From contig SNVD02013042.1 in assembly GCA_013180625.2 (NCBI GenBank), positions 1-64,000 of the forward strand: 64,000 nucleotides of DNA. The letters run 5' to 3'. Each line of letters starts with the position of its first letter. Position 1 is the stretch's first letter. Shown here piece by piece: positions 1-11,948 of the stretch. The DNA is from Boswellia sacra. Taxonomy: Eukaryota > Streptophyta > Magnoliopsida > Sapindales > Burseraceae. The notes below the pieces were generated by a model. The model did not search any database. It saw only the letters and a list, made by a program, of their open reading frames with translations, and was not told where the DNA came from. Both the position numbers and the translations under genes were made by a program.

Positions 1-110
1 TTGGTTAAGCCACGATATAGAAAATAATTACAAAATCTAACATACAATCAGACTTTTAGAGCCCATGTGATGTGAACGTTAACAAAATTGAACCATTTGA
101 AAATCTTCAC

Positions 111-3100
111 CTGCTTGCAGAGGGAGCAAAGCCGATTGCGTAGTATGTGAGAATGATCCAAATTGCTGATTCCATAAATGATAAAGGAATCCGGAGAAGC
201 CATATAGGCAATCCAAAAGCCCAGGCAGGATAGAATAAGTGATCCCTTTGTTTGTAAAAGACAGGAAGCCTGCCAATCGTCAATGCAAGCTCTGCCATCC
301 CATTAAACATCACATTAACTAAACTAAAGAATAGTGCTCCAAAATACTTTACTCCACCACGCAACTCCCCAGGCTTCATTTCTGTTCTTAAGAAAACAGT
401 CATGGCAATTATGGACATAAGCGTTATCTGAGTGGTCTTGAATATATAAACAAATGAATTACGCTTCATTAGCAGCCACTCCCTAGCAAAACATGCCTTG
501 AACAGTTCTCGGTTGGAAATACCATACTTGTTTTTCACCAATGCAGCAGGGTGGGCCCTGTATTTATCATAAGGAATCCTAAGCTCTAATTCGATCTGTT
601 GGCCATAGTGGAAATTGTGGAAACCTTCAACAAACTCAGAGACTGAAATGAATCTGTACGGTTCAGTCTTCCGAAACCAATATTGCTCTTGGTCCTTCTG
701 AGAAGTGACTTCTTGAAGAAAATCAGCGACACCTTTCCTGTCAGGGCATCTGAAACCCATGAATTCAAAGAATTCAAGGACATTCTCACGTGGACCTTGG
801 TACACAATTTGACAATCTGAAACTAGGATTACGTCATCAAATAGATCATATGTCTCTGGTGCTGGCTGTAGAAGAGAGATGATCATGGTTATATCCATAA
901 TATGAACCATCTGCTTCATAAACCTGCAAATTTGAGAAGTGGTGGAACTGTCTAATCCAGTTGATATTTCATCCATTAAAAGAACCTTGGCTGGTCCCAC
1001 CAACATCTCCCCTGCATAAGAAAAGTAATGCCATATGGAAAACAGGCAACAATCTGAAAACAATTTTATGTTCATTTATGAATTTCGAGTTTTTGTTTCA
1101 AAAGGATTCGATGTTTAAGCGATGATATATGGTACAATGTACAACAGAAAATGTTTTCAGAAACTTGTCCTTGGAAACATACCAGTAGTCACACGCTTCC
1201 TCTGCCCGCCAGAAATACCCCTTCTCATGTTATCACCAACTATAGTATCAGCACATATATCCAAGCCTAGTATCTGTGAAGATTTGCTAGAATGTGAGGT
1301 CATTGATAAAGGATACAAATAGATAAATGCACCAAATTGTGAATGGAGAACAAACCTTAAGAACGTAATCTGTTACCAAACTAGTTTCTTGACCTGCCAA
1401 AGCCGTTGCTTTCATGAATGCATCAATCTCAGGATCAGGTTTAATTCCAGCCTCTTTCTCTCTTCTTGAAAGCTCTGCCAGCAATTCATATCTTGTGCCA
1501 ACACCTAAACATCGCCCTGAGAAATCCAAGGTCTCTCTCACCGTCAACTCCCCATGGTGAAGATCATGTTGACTAATGTATGCACAAGTCCTCTGAGGAA
1601 CAAACTCCTTCAATTCGTGCCCACAATAGGTGATTTTCCCAGATGACTGTTCACAACTCCAACGCATAAAAACACAGCTCCATCAGTAAAAATTATGTAA
1701 AGAAATGAAAAAGGGTACGTGCAAAAAATAGCTAAATTTACTCATATTCCTTGTATGCTAGCATAGGTTTAACAATCGACGTCTTGACATCATGTTAGTT
1801 GCTCATCTAACCCAGTTCAACAATTATCTAAACTGTCAAATAAGTCAACTGGATAATTCGAGATTTGGTTAAACACCAAAAAAAAAAAAAAAGGTTTGGC
1901 TATTCTTTGTTTGTAAGGGTCGTGGTCGTTACTTTCCCGGTGAAAATCATACCCTTAGATCTTTGTCAAGCTTCCCAGCAAGTGCCAGCAAAAATGTTGT
2001 TTTTCCAGAGCCTGGAGGACCCAAAAGAAGTGTCATCCTGAAATAATTTTCCAGTTCAGATTACCACGAATGCATGATTGAACTTCAATTGGCGAAACAG
2101 TTTGAAAATAAGTTAAAAAAAAAATACCTTGATGGTTTGACAATTCCGCTAACATCTTTAAGAATCTGAATTTTTCTTTTCTTAGATGGGGCAAGATGAA
2201 GCAATCCCAGAACGCTCTGTTTTCCATGAAAATTCAAATGTTGACGTCCACAATTTTTCAATCAGGGATTTAATATAATGCAAACAAAATGAACCCACAA
2301 GGCAAATCACTAGCGAAAGATGATTTTAACAATTTTATGATCAAATTGAAATAACTGAAAAAGTGAAAGTCTCTTCAATTCAATATCATAAAAATTTATG
2401 AAATTTTCCTCCGTAAAAACATAATTTTTAACAAGTCATATAACTATTATTTAGTTTGAAATTTCAAGAAGCGGAAAATAGAAGAAATAAATTTCCTTAG
2501 ATTTACAATTTCTGCTTATAAGTTTGTTCTGTTCTTGAAAGGTACAAACGAAATGACAATATTATGACAGGAATTGACTACAACTAAATCTCAGTCCTTC
2601 AAAGTTCAAAGATTCCTTTAGTTCCTCCTTAATAGCGATGAAAATTAGTTGTAGTCAATTCCTGACAGGAATTTGACTTTTTTTTTTCAAATAACAACAT
2701 TTACGCTCGGTATAATACTATATTTACAACATTTATATAACCTAAACTCTACAATATGATATGATGTGATAATTTAAATGGTAAAAATTAAATAGAAGAG
2801 AAAAAAATAAAAATGGATAAGGAAGTTGCATCTCAAATAAGATTTTATCAATTATACTGTCATGTCATATTGTAGAAATTATATTACATAAATATTGTAA
2901 GTATAATAATATTATTACACATTATAATAGGTAAAAGAATTTAAATTTCATCACATATCTATTTATTTCATATAAGATCATTTGAATCATTCTTAAGCAA
3001 AAAAAAAAAAAAAAAGAAATTAATAGACGTTTTTACAATAATATTTTAGGTCCCTAATAAATTATCTTTTCTGAAGAAAAAAAAATTAACAACTATTTTT

Positions 3101-3729
3101 GTCCTTAAATAATTTGAAGTCGATTAAAATGAGATTAAAAGAAAAAAAGCGTTACCTCCACAGCGTTCAAGGCAACATTAGGTAGAGAAGGGAGTGCTCT
3201 GCTCCCAACATACACATCTCCTTCAACCGTCAAATGCTCATATCTTACTTCAATTTTTGGAATTTCAATCCCCACCCTGTAGCCAAATATAAACAAATAA
3301 TTAAAATGATCAAAATAAAAACAATTTAAAAGTTTATTATTACCTATCAGTTCTGTTTCTAAGCCTCATAAGAAAGTTCTCATTATCCTCCTCAATCACT
3401 TTCAATATAGTCTCCATCAACTTCTTCTTATCTTCCATGGCAAATCTAGTAACATCGAACTCATCATGAACAACCTTTCCATTCTCAAGAACCTGAGTTA
3501 GCATTCCCTTTCTAAGTCGATCAAACGTCGGCAGCCGTTCAATTGCAGCCCATTTCAGCTCCTCTTCATCATCCTGCAGCCGCTGGCTCCGAGTAAACGC
3601 ATTTGTCTGTGTATTCCAAGCCTCCCGGATGCTTGCAGACGCCATCCAATTCCTCCTGCTTCCCGATCTGAAGCTCCCCCGCCTGCTCATCGTCCTTGCT
3701 AAATCTTCCCCGGCCATGGCCGCAGCCAT
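111..3729 (-). CDS. PDR-type ABCG transporter gene, N-terminal half (partial, seven exons)
   Basis: Full-size ABCG (pleiotropic drug resistance) transporter, a plasma-membrane ATP-driven exporter of metabolites, lipids or hormones. Exons with GT/AG borders and matching phase: 3344-3729, 3156-3276, 2128-2216, 1953-2037, 1356-1646, 1183-1273 and 111-1011, giving about 654 codons without a stop. The start is the ATG at 3729, reading [19 protein letters not shown]. Visible in order: the N-terminal PDR motif [16 protein letters not shown]; Walker [10 protein letters not shown] in exon 4; [14 protein letters not shown] in exon 5; the ABC signature [12 protein letters not shown] across exons 6-7; Walker [16 protein letters not shown]; the switch region [15 protein letters not shown]; then the first membrane domain with [21 protein letters not shown]. 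The family usually has about 1,430 residues, so the second half lies beyond the left edge; positions 1-110 look like intron. It resembles PDR2-like members; the substrate cannot be told. This half shows no damage. Confidence 0.95.
2568..2664. repeat. Perfect 20-bp inverted repeat in ABCG intron 2
   Basis: Arms 2568-2587 and 2645-2664 are exact reverse complements separated by 57 bases. They lie inside the intron between exons 2 and 3 (2217-3155). It could be the core of a small MITE or an intronic hairpin; no terminal duplication was identified. Confidence 0.7.
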
Positions 3730-3812
3730 CGTACAAAATTCAATTGAGTTGTTGTAAAATTCTTCTTGATGGACGAGTGCAGTACTACATTGTATGTGTA
3801 AACAAAACAAGA

Positions 3813-3827
3813 CAGAGAGAGAGAGAG
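3813..3827. repeat. (GA)n/(CT)n microsatellite in the ABCG 5' leader
   Basis: Short GA dinucleotide run, CT on the gene's sense strand, between the candidate TATA box and the start codon. CT-rich leaders are common in plant genes. Confidence 0.8.
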
Positions 3828-3861
3828 TGTCTGAGTTTGGCAGGGAGCAATAATATTGGAC

Positions 3862-3870
3862 ATATATAAA
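3862..3870 (-). promoter_or_regulatory. Candidate TATA box of the ABCG gene
   Basis: On the minus strand this reads TTTATATATG, about 133 bases upstream of the ATG at 3729. It would put transcription start near 3835 and give a 5' leader of about 100 bases. Position and sequence fit a plant core promoter; no transcript evidence is available. Confidence 0.5.
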
Positions 3871-3990
3871 GGAGATGAAGATGCTGATGAGGAAAGCAGG
3901 CTGGCCGGAGGAGGCTATGCAAAATTTTATTGTAAGCAAATAAAATAAAAGACTGGTCAAATTTTCATTTCCTTTCCAGGGCGGGGGCAT

Positions 3991-6051
3991 CTAGAACTTA
4001 GAATAGATGCATTGCCGTAGCTCGTCTTTAGTTTCTAGTAGTCCAACAGCTATCTAGAAAACATCTTTCTCACTCTATTATTCAACTATTGAGTAACACA
4101 TGATAATGAAATATTTTATTGGGTCTTGGAATTTTGTTGTGTGGATTATTTTTGGAGCGGGTAGCCACCAAGAGAATGAGATTCTGTCCGATTTTAATCG
4201 TTTAGAATCTCATATTTGGTCTTACTGACGTGGAATGAGTCCACTCATACTCATTTTATGTGCATTCAAGGGTAACTTATTATTGACCTCTTTGAGGTTT
4301 TGCAAAGTGTCACTTAGATCAATTGAATTTCAACGGTCAAATATACCACAAACTCCGAATTACACTGAGCAAAGTAGCATAATTCTTGTCTTCAGATATT
4401 ACATATTTATAACATTTTATCTAAATATTAAATATAAATTACGCTTAATCACAGTCATAGAACACGACTTTACACAAATACCAAACAAATATACATCAAA
4501 ATTAAAGAAATAAAATACAAATGAAATCAATAATCTATAAAACAATTAACCCAAGTTAAAAAAAAAAAAACCGACCTAGTACCTTATATGGTCCACCTTT
4601 TTGATGGTGTTAATTATTTTAGCGGAAATAACTAATACTAATTTGCATACAGTTAAAGAATAATTCAAACAAGGTTAGCACATTTAGCAAGTCAAACTTA
4701 TTTGATTCCAATGCCACTACACAACACGGGGGTCTATGTTGCAGTATCCAGACCCTTAGGGTTCTAAGTAGTGCTCTCCAAAACCTCAAGGGAGGTCAAT
4801 GTTTACCCTATATTAAACAAACAAATTTAATTAGACTTTTCAAAGATTATATGATGCAAAATTATTTTTATTTTTATAAAATATTTATGGCAGATGAATA
4901 GTGTAATTTAAATAAAATATTATGAACCTATATTGTTATTATCAAGTTATCAAGTTTTAATTTTCATTTAATAAGTAACTTAAATGGACATGATATAAAG
5001 TAAACAGAAGAATTCGAGTTAAAAATTTCATAAATATTACAAATGAAATTAATGACAGAAATACTTGATATCATATGAAGAAAATTACATAAAATTAAGG
5101 AATTTAAAAGAATTGGTAACTATCACAATAAGTCAAAAGATTATTATAGTTATTATTATTATTTTGTAGGAAAAAAAATGAGTGTCCAGACTTCCTCAAG
5201 TTTTCATTGTTACCACTACTTTCCAAAGATTTTATAAATAGCAAATTAACTCCTTATAGTTTATTTAGTTTATACTGAAGACAAAAAACCTAACCAAAAT
5301 AAACCAAAATTTCATTAATTCAATAATTAATGTACAATATTCTGATGACATAATGAGGTAAATCATATACTATGTTGCTATCACCTGCACAAGATAGCTA
5401 AAACTGTAGCAAACCAACCCTTGCAGTAAGACGCATAAATGTTGGTGTAGCCTCTCTTACCAATAGGAGGGAATTCATGCTTGTGATGTTGAAGAAGAAG
5501 TTTTGATAAATTAAAGGTGCCTGACCTCTTTCTCTTTACGGTTTGGCTTTACCACGAAACCCTCTCTAATTTTGAATTTAGAGCCAGTTGTAAGCTAGAT
5601 GTGGGTCTAGTATGACCTATATTTTCATTATCTCCCTTATTTATCAAAACTTTTATTTTCATTAAAAGTCTTGGAGCTGAATAGAACAACACTAATCGTA
5701 ATTATATTTGGAAACAATGAGCAAATATATCAAGATAGTTTTATTACAGGACAAGGATCCCCTCCGCATCTCAGTTCTACTTCATCTTTTTTATTAAAGT
5801 GTGATTTATGGTTATAGAAAATATATTAATGAGAAGGAGAATAAATTATATATATCTCAATTATCCATCAATATGAAAATTGATGTGTCAACAGATCTTC
5901 AAAACTTGAGGCAAAATTAGATGAACAGAGGATCCAAATTCTTTGTCAAAACCCCACTTTTTATCTTTTTAGATCCCATTAATTACATGTTTAAGCAAGG
6001 ATAAAATTGAAATAAAAATTTATTAATTTAGAGAGGAGTAGCTTAGTAGTT
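3991..6051. other. AT-rich intergenic stretch, no gene recognised
   Basis: About 2 kb between the ABCG promoter and the first copia element. Stop codons are dense in all frames, poly-A runs occur (for example near 4560), and no splice-consistent coding segment was recognised. The slightly GC-richer part at 5380-5650 could be an old transposon or gene fragment, but I could not assign it. Confidence 0.6.
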
Positions 6052-6056
6052 GAGCG

Positions 6057-7510
6057 TGTTAGCCCTAAGGCTACGTGATAATTTTGATGATAAAAATACA
6101 CATTGATTCATTGAAGTATTACTAATATGTTTATTTATGTGCGAGAATAAGATCAATAAAATAGTTGTAAAATCAAGAAGAGACTTATTAAAATGAAGTG
6201 TTGAATCTAAGAAGAATACTATATGCTAAAGGCACCAAAGTTCAAGAGCAAGGTTTGCTTCAAGAAATGTGACACATGAACAATGTTAAATCAATTAGTC
6301 ATTTATTTCTCTACAAGTATCCAAATGACATGATTCCTGAGCCTTTAGAAAGCTTACTGTAGTAACATTTTATATGCTTTAAAGAAATTCAAATTTCAAG
6401 TGAAATGTTGTCTAAATCATCATGAAAATTAAAGGACAAACAAAATCTGCTAACAAGAGCATCTAATGGTCTTTTGTCCATATCTTGAGCTAGAGATATC
6501 CAAATGACTTGATTCTTGATGCATTGGAAAGATGATTTAATGGAGCACATTTCATATCGTTTGAAGAAATTCAAATTTCAAATGGAAAGCCAACTTAATC
6601 ATCATGCAATTCAGTGGACTAACACAAGAAAGAAAAATCTGCTGACATGAGCACTGAATGGTCTTTTGTCCATATATTGAGCTAGAGATATCCAAATGAC
6701 TTGATTCTTGATGCGTTAGAAAGCTTATTCAAATATATAGATCTTTTATGTTGCATATTTTCAAATGTCAAATGGAACATTGACAAAAATGGCTGACAAG
6801 ATTATGATTTTTATGGTGGGCAGAAAAATTTAGAGTTGGTGTTTTCACTTGAGTAAGTTCATTTCATTTGCTTATAAAAGGAGTCCTTCTTCCATGCATT
6901 CAACATGAATCTATCAAGCAACAAATAAAAGAAATATCAAGTTTAGAGAGCTTTTATATTCTTTATCTACTCTTTGAAGAGAGTTTTATTTTTATTGTAA
7001 GCAATTTTTTTGTTCTTGTATTTTGGTGAGAGTGAGATCATTCTTGTAAAGGATAATAGTTATCCTTGAGAGAACTCTTGGTGTGGTGTTATCAAGACTT
7101 AAACAATTGAAAGAACTCTTGGTGTGGTATTATCAAGAGTTGAAGAAAGAAGTCTTGGTAAGGTTTTTCATCAAGCAAGTTGTAAAGAATTCTACAACTT
7201 AGTGGAAAGCTAGCTTGTGGAGAAGCTAGGAGCCTGTGGACGTGGGCAAGGTTTGCTGAACCACGTAAATTGAGTTTGCACTCTCTCTATCCCTATCCTC
7301 TTTAAATTCACTTGCACTTATGTTTGTCATTATTGTTATTCTCTTAATTGCTTATTGGATAACTTTTGATTTCATCTTTATCACCTTTATTCTCAAAGAA
7401 AGAGTGAACTAATTTTGAACTTTCAAGAAAAGTTTTATAAATCCGTTTTTGTAAATAAAAACCCAATTCACACCTCACCCCCCTCTTCGGTTGCCATACC
7501 TGGGTCAACA
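6057..7510 (+). repeat. 5' LTR of SIRE-like element 1
   Basis: Starts TGTTAGCCCTAAGG and ends GGGTCAACA, 1,454 bp. A TATA box (TATAAAAG) lies at 6873-6880. It holds two copies of a roughly 192-bp unit (starting near 6465 and 6657) that occurs once in the 3' LTR, which accounts for most of the length difference. Confidence 0.92.
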
Positions 7511-7512
7511 AG

Positions 7513-7524
7513 TGGTATCAGAGC
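7513..7524 (+). other. Primer-binding site of SIRE-like element 1
   Basis: TGGTATCAGAGC, two bases after the 5' LTR, complementary to the 3' end of plant initiator tRNA-Met, as in most plant copia elements. Confidence 0.92.
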
Positions 7525-7564
7525 ATGGTTGCTCATTTTTTTTAATCTTCACCGATTTTGAGCT

Positions 7565-8520
7565 ATGGCAACTTTTCACCCAGCTTCACATGTTGAAGGG
7601 CTTTCTATCTCTAGACCTCCATTTTTTAATGGAAATGATTACTCTTATTGGAAAACTAGAGTGAGTATTTTCTTGCAATCTCTTTATTATGATTTATGGT
7701 CTATTGTTTTGAAAGGACCTTTTGTTGCTACCAAAATTGTAAATGGAGAAAACATGCTTAAGGAACCTAAAGAGTTTAGTGAAGATGATAAAAAAAATTG
7801 AGTTTGAATGCTAAAGCTATAAATATATTATATTGTGCTCTAGATAGAAATGAGTTTAATAGAATATCTACTTGTTCTACGGTACAAGAAATATGGCACA
7901 CACCTGAATTAACTTATGAAGGAACTAGTCAAGTTAAAGAGTTGAAAATTAGTATGCTAGTTCATAGTTATGAGCTTTTTAAGATGAAACTGGATGAATC
8001 AATTTTCAAAATGTCTGCTAGATTTACAGATATTGTCAATGGTTTGAAATCTCTTGGTAAATCTTATTCTAATGTTGAAGTGGTGAGAAAGATTCTGAGG
8101 TGTCTACCAAAATCTTGGGAGCCAAGGCGATAGCAATTCAAGAAGCAAAGGACCTCACCAAACTACCATTAGAAGATCTTATGGGTTCTTTCATGACTCA
8201 TGAAATGACCTTGAAGGAGAATGAAGAAGATTCCAAGAAAAAGAAGAATATTGCTTTCAAATCTTCAACGAAAGAAGAAGATGACTCTGATGACGAAGGA
8301 GATGATGAAGATCTTGCATAATCACAACAAACCTAAAGAGGATGATTAGAAGAAACCAAGGATTCAAGAAGAATTCTAGAAGGGAGTATAAAGGGCAAAG
8401 CTCAAAGCAAGATAAGAAAAAGGATCAAATCATTTGCTACGACTGCAAGAGACCGGGACATGTAAAAATGGATTGTCCATACTTCAAGAATCAACACAAG
8501 AAATCCAAAGCAATGAAAGC
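7565..8520 (+). pseudogene. Copia gag (broken) with zinc knuckle
   Basis: Starts at ATG 7565 in a frame reading SISRPPFFNGNDYSYWK, typical of SIRE-type gag. The frame is interrupted near 7800 (stop), 8130 (shift) and 8320 (stop), so the protein is spread over four segments. An acidic, lysine-rich stretch is followed by an intact CCHC knuckle, CYDCKRPGHVKMDC, at about 8434-8476. Gag would form the virus-like particle that packages element RNA. Not functional as it stands. Confidence 0.88.
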
Positions 8521-8599
8521 CACAAATTGGGATGATCGTGAGGCTAGCTCCTCCTTCGAAGAAGATTGCGAAGTGGCAAGCATGTGCTTCACGACTTTA

Positions 8600-9985
8600 A
8601 GAGAAGATAAGAAACAAAGGAGTGGCAAACACAAGTGGTACTTAGATAGTGGGTGCTCAAGGCATATGACCAGAGATGCCCTCCAAGTTCTCAAGATTAA
8701 TCATGAAGAAAGGAGGACATGTGACCTTTGGTGATAATGCCAAAGGAAGGGTAATCAGACATGGTGATATTGATAACCCTTCTTCACCTATTATGAAAAA
8801 TGTTTTGATTGTTAATGGTTTGAAATATGATTTGATTAGCATTAGTCAATTATGTGATAAAGGATATTTTATTTCTTTTGAGCCTAATAAATGTGTGATT
8901 AAGGATGTTAGTAACAATAAGACATTATTTATTGGTAATAGATATGGTAATATCTATACAATTGATATTGATGTTCATGATCATTTAGAAAAGTGTTTTG
9001 TTGTTAATCATAATGCTTGGTTATGGCGTAAAAGATTAGGTCATGCTAGCATGGACACAATTTCAAAAATTTCTAAAAATGGTTTAGTTGATGATCTTCC
9101 AAGAATAAAATTTGAAAAGGATAAGATTTGTGATGCTTGTAAATTTAGAAACAAGTGAGAACTTCTTTTAAACAAAAGAAATTTATTTCAAACAACTCTA
9201 CAATTACTTCATTTGGATTTATTTAGACCATCAAGAACACAAAACTTTGGTGGAAAGCATTATGTTTTTGTTATTGTAGATGATTATTCAAGATTCACTT
9301 GGGTATTATTTTTGAAAACTAAAAATGAGACCACATAAGCTTTTTCAAATATGCAAAAAGAGTTCAAAATAAAAAAGGGTATTCTATTGTGTCCATTAGG
9401 AGTGATTATGGTGGTGAAGTAGACAATATTATATTTGAAAATCTTTGTGATGAAAATGGTCTTGAACATAATTTTTTCGCTCCTAGAACTCCACAACAAA
9501 ATGGTATTGTTGAGAGAAAAAATAGGACTATCCAAGAAATGGCTAGGACCATGTTACTTGAAAATAATTTATCAAAATATTTTTGGGCCGAAGCTGTTAA
9601 TACTGCATGCTTTCTGATCAATAGAGTCCATATTAGAGCTTCGATAAAGAAAACTCCTTATGAACTTTGGAAAGGAAGAAAACCCAACATTGGATTTTTT
9701 AAAGTTTTTGGATATAAATGTTTTATTTTAAACACCAAGGATAACCTTGAAAAATTTGATGCAAAAGCTGATGTTGGAATTTTTGTTGGCTACTCCAACC
9801 ATAGTAAAACATATAGAGTTTTTAACAAAAAGACTCTTGCTATTAAAGAATCTATGCATGTTGAATTTGATGAAACTAACGTGATTTCTTCAAAAAATTT
9901 AGACGATGATATTGTTGAGGTCGAAAAGCAAATCAAGAAATCAAGGCTTGATGAAAAAAGCCAAGATAAATTAAAACTTCAATAA
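8600..9985 (+). pseudogene. Copia protease and integrase (broken)
   Basis: The protease catalytic region WYLDSGCSRHMTRD is at about 8637-8678, followed by a frameshift near 8700. The next segment (8676-9158) ends in the integrase zinc-binding part, LWRKRLGHASMDTISKISK to DKICDACK. After several stops around 9160-9340 the integrase core resumes with RSDYGGEVDN and PQQNGIVERKNRTIQEMARTM at 9389-9985, including the C-terminal ELWKGRKPNIGFFKVFGYKC region. Integrase would insert the cDNA and cause the 5-bp target duplication. The breaks make it inactive. Confidence 0.88.
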
Positions 9986-10179
9986 GAAAAGCTTAAAGAA
10001 AGTAAATGAGTCTTCTCAAGAATTACCACAGGAATTGAGGTACACAAAAGCTCACTCTAAAGATCTCATTATTGACTAACCATCACAACATATGAGAACT
10101 AGATCCTCTTTTAGGAACTTTTGTAATCATTTTGCATTTGTATCGCAATTTGAACCAAAATCTTTTAAAGAAGCCAAAA

Positions 10180-11588
10180 ATGACGAAAGTTGGATTTTGG
10201 CTATGCAAGAAGAATTAAATTAATTTGAGAGAAATCAAGTTTGGGAATTAGTCCCTAGACCCAAAAAACATTCTATTATAGGCATTACATGGATTTTTAG
10301 AAATAAAGTAGATGAAAATGACACCATCATTAGAAACAAAGCTAGACTTGTGGCTCAAGAATATAATCAAGAAGAAGGTATTGATTATGAGGAAACCTTT
10401 GCACCGGTTGCTAGATTAGAATCCATTAGAATGTTATGTGCATGTTATAAAAATTTTACATTATATCAAATGGATGTCAAAAGTGCATTTTTAAATGGTT
10501 ACATTATGGAGGAAGTATATGTAGAGCAACCTCTTGGTTTTCAAAATCATGATTTTCCAAACTATGTTTTCAAACTCAAAAAGGCACTCTATGGCTTGAA
10601 ACAAGCACCAAGAACATGGTACGATAAATTGAGCAAATTTCTCATTGACAATGGTTTTGAAATGAAAAAAGTTGATACTATTTTTTTTGTTAAAACCAAA
10701 AATAATGATTTATTAATTGTTCAAATCTATGTTGATGATACTATATTCGGTGTTACTAATGTTTCTATGTGTGAGGAATTTTCCAAGTGCATGCAACAAG
10801 AATTTGAAATGAGCTTAATGGGAGAATTATAATTCTTCCTTGGACTTGAAGTCAAGCAATCAATAGATGGGACCTTCATAAATCAAGCCAAATACACAAG
10901 AGATCTTCTCAAGAAGTTTGGCATGAATAATTCAAGAACATGTAACACACCTATGGGTACCTTAACCAAGCTTGGCAAAGATGAGAAAGGAAAAGATGTT
11001 GAGATAACAAAATATCGAGGTATGATTGGCTCTCTTTTGTTTTTAAATACTAGTAGACCCGATATTATGTTTCGTGTGTGTATGTGTCCTAGATTTCAAT
11101 CTGGTATAAAGGAATCTCACCTTAAGGCTATCAAGAGGATATTTAGATATCTTCTTGGAACCATAAATCTAGGTCTTTGGTATTCTAAGTGTGATAATTT
11201 TGATCTAATTAGTTATTATGATGCGAACTTTGCTAGAAGTCTTCTTGATAGAAAGAGCAGTAGTGGTTCTTGCCATTTTCTAGGACATGCATTAGTCTCA
11301 TGGTTTAGTAGGAAACAAAATTGTGTTGCTTTATCAACCGTGGCAGCCGAGTATATTACAGGAAGAAGTTGTTATGCACAAGCTCTTTGAATGAAACAAA
11401 CTTTAAAAGATTATGGTATTGTATTTGATCACATTCCTATCACATGCGACAATACAAGTGTCATCAACATTTCAAAAAGTCTCATACAACACTCAAGGAC
11501 TAAGCATATAGAGATTAGACATCATTTCATTAGAGACCATGTGCGAAAAGGTAATATTTCTTTAGAATTCGTTCCTACCGATAATTAG
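10180..11588 (+). pseudogene. Copia reverse transcriptase and RNase H (few stops)
   Basis: RT begins near 10180 with a stop at about 10220, then runs open at 10350-10832 with [57 protein letters not shown] and the catalytic [10 protein letters not shown] stop near 10830 interrupts MGEL-FFLGLEVKQ; the frame continues at 10923-11390 (connection and RNase H, with ALSTVAAEY). One more stop near 11388 precedes the final segment to 11588 (TKHIEIRHHFIRDHV). The polymerase YVDD core is intact, but three stops prevent a full product. Confidence 0.9.
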
Positions 11589-11936
11589 CCGTATTTTTAC
11601 TAAACCCCTTAGTTAAGACAGATTTTGCACTATTAGAAGAGAACTACGCATGTTGGATATGTCTTAGTTTTACTTTTATATGATAATTTTTGAATGGTAG
11701 CATATGCTAAGAGGGAGAATATATTTAAGGGGAGTAGTTAATTTGATTACATCTTTTTGATAATAACAAAAGGGGGCGAAATGGTTGGATTGTTTATATT
11801 TGTGATTCTTTATAATAGTCTCTTTATAACAATTGCTATTTTTTTCCTCATTCTTAATTTCAAATATTTATTTTTTATTTTCATTCTTGATTTTGATATT
11901 ATTTTTTTAAAGCAATCAATGGTTTGTCGTCATCAA

Positions 11937-11948
11937 AAAGAGGGAGAT
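11937..11948 (+). other. Polypurine tract of SIRE-like element 1
   Basis: Purine-rich AAAGAGGGAGAT-type stretch directly before the 3' LTR (TGTTAG at 11949), the expected primer site for plus-strand DNA synthesis. Confidence 0.8.
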
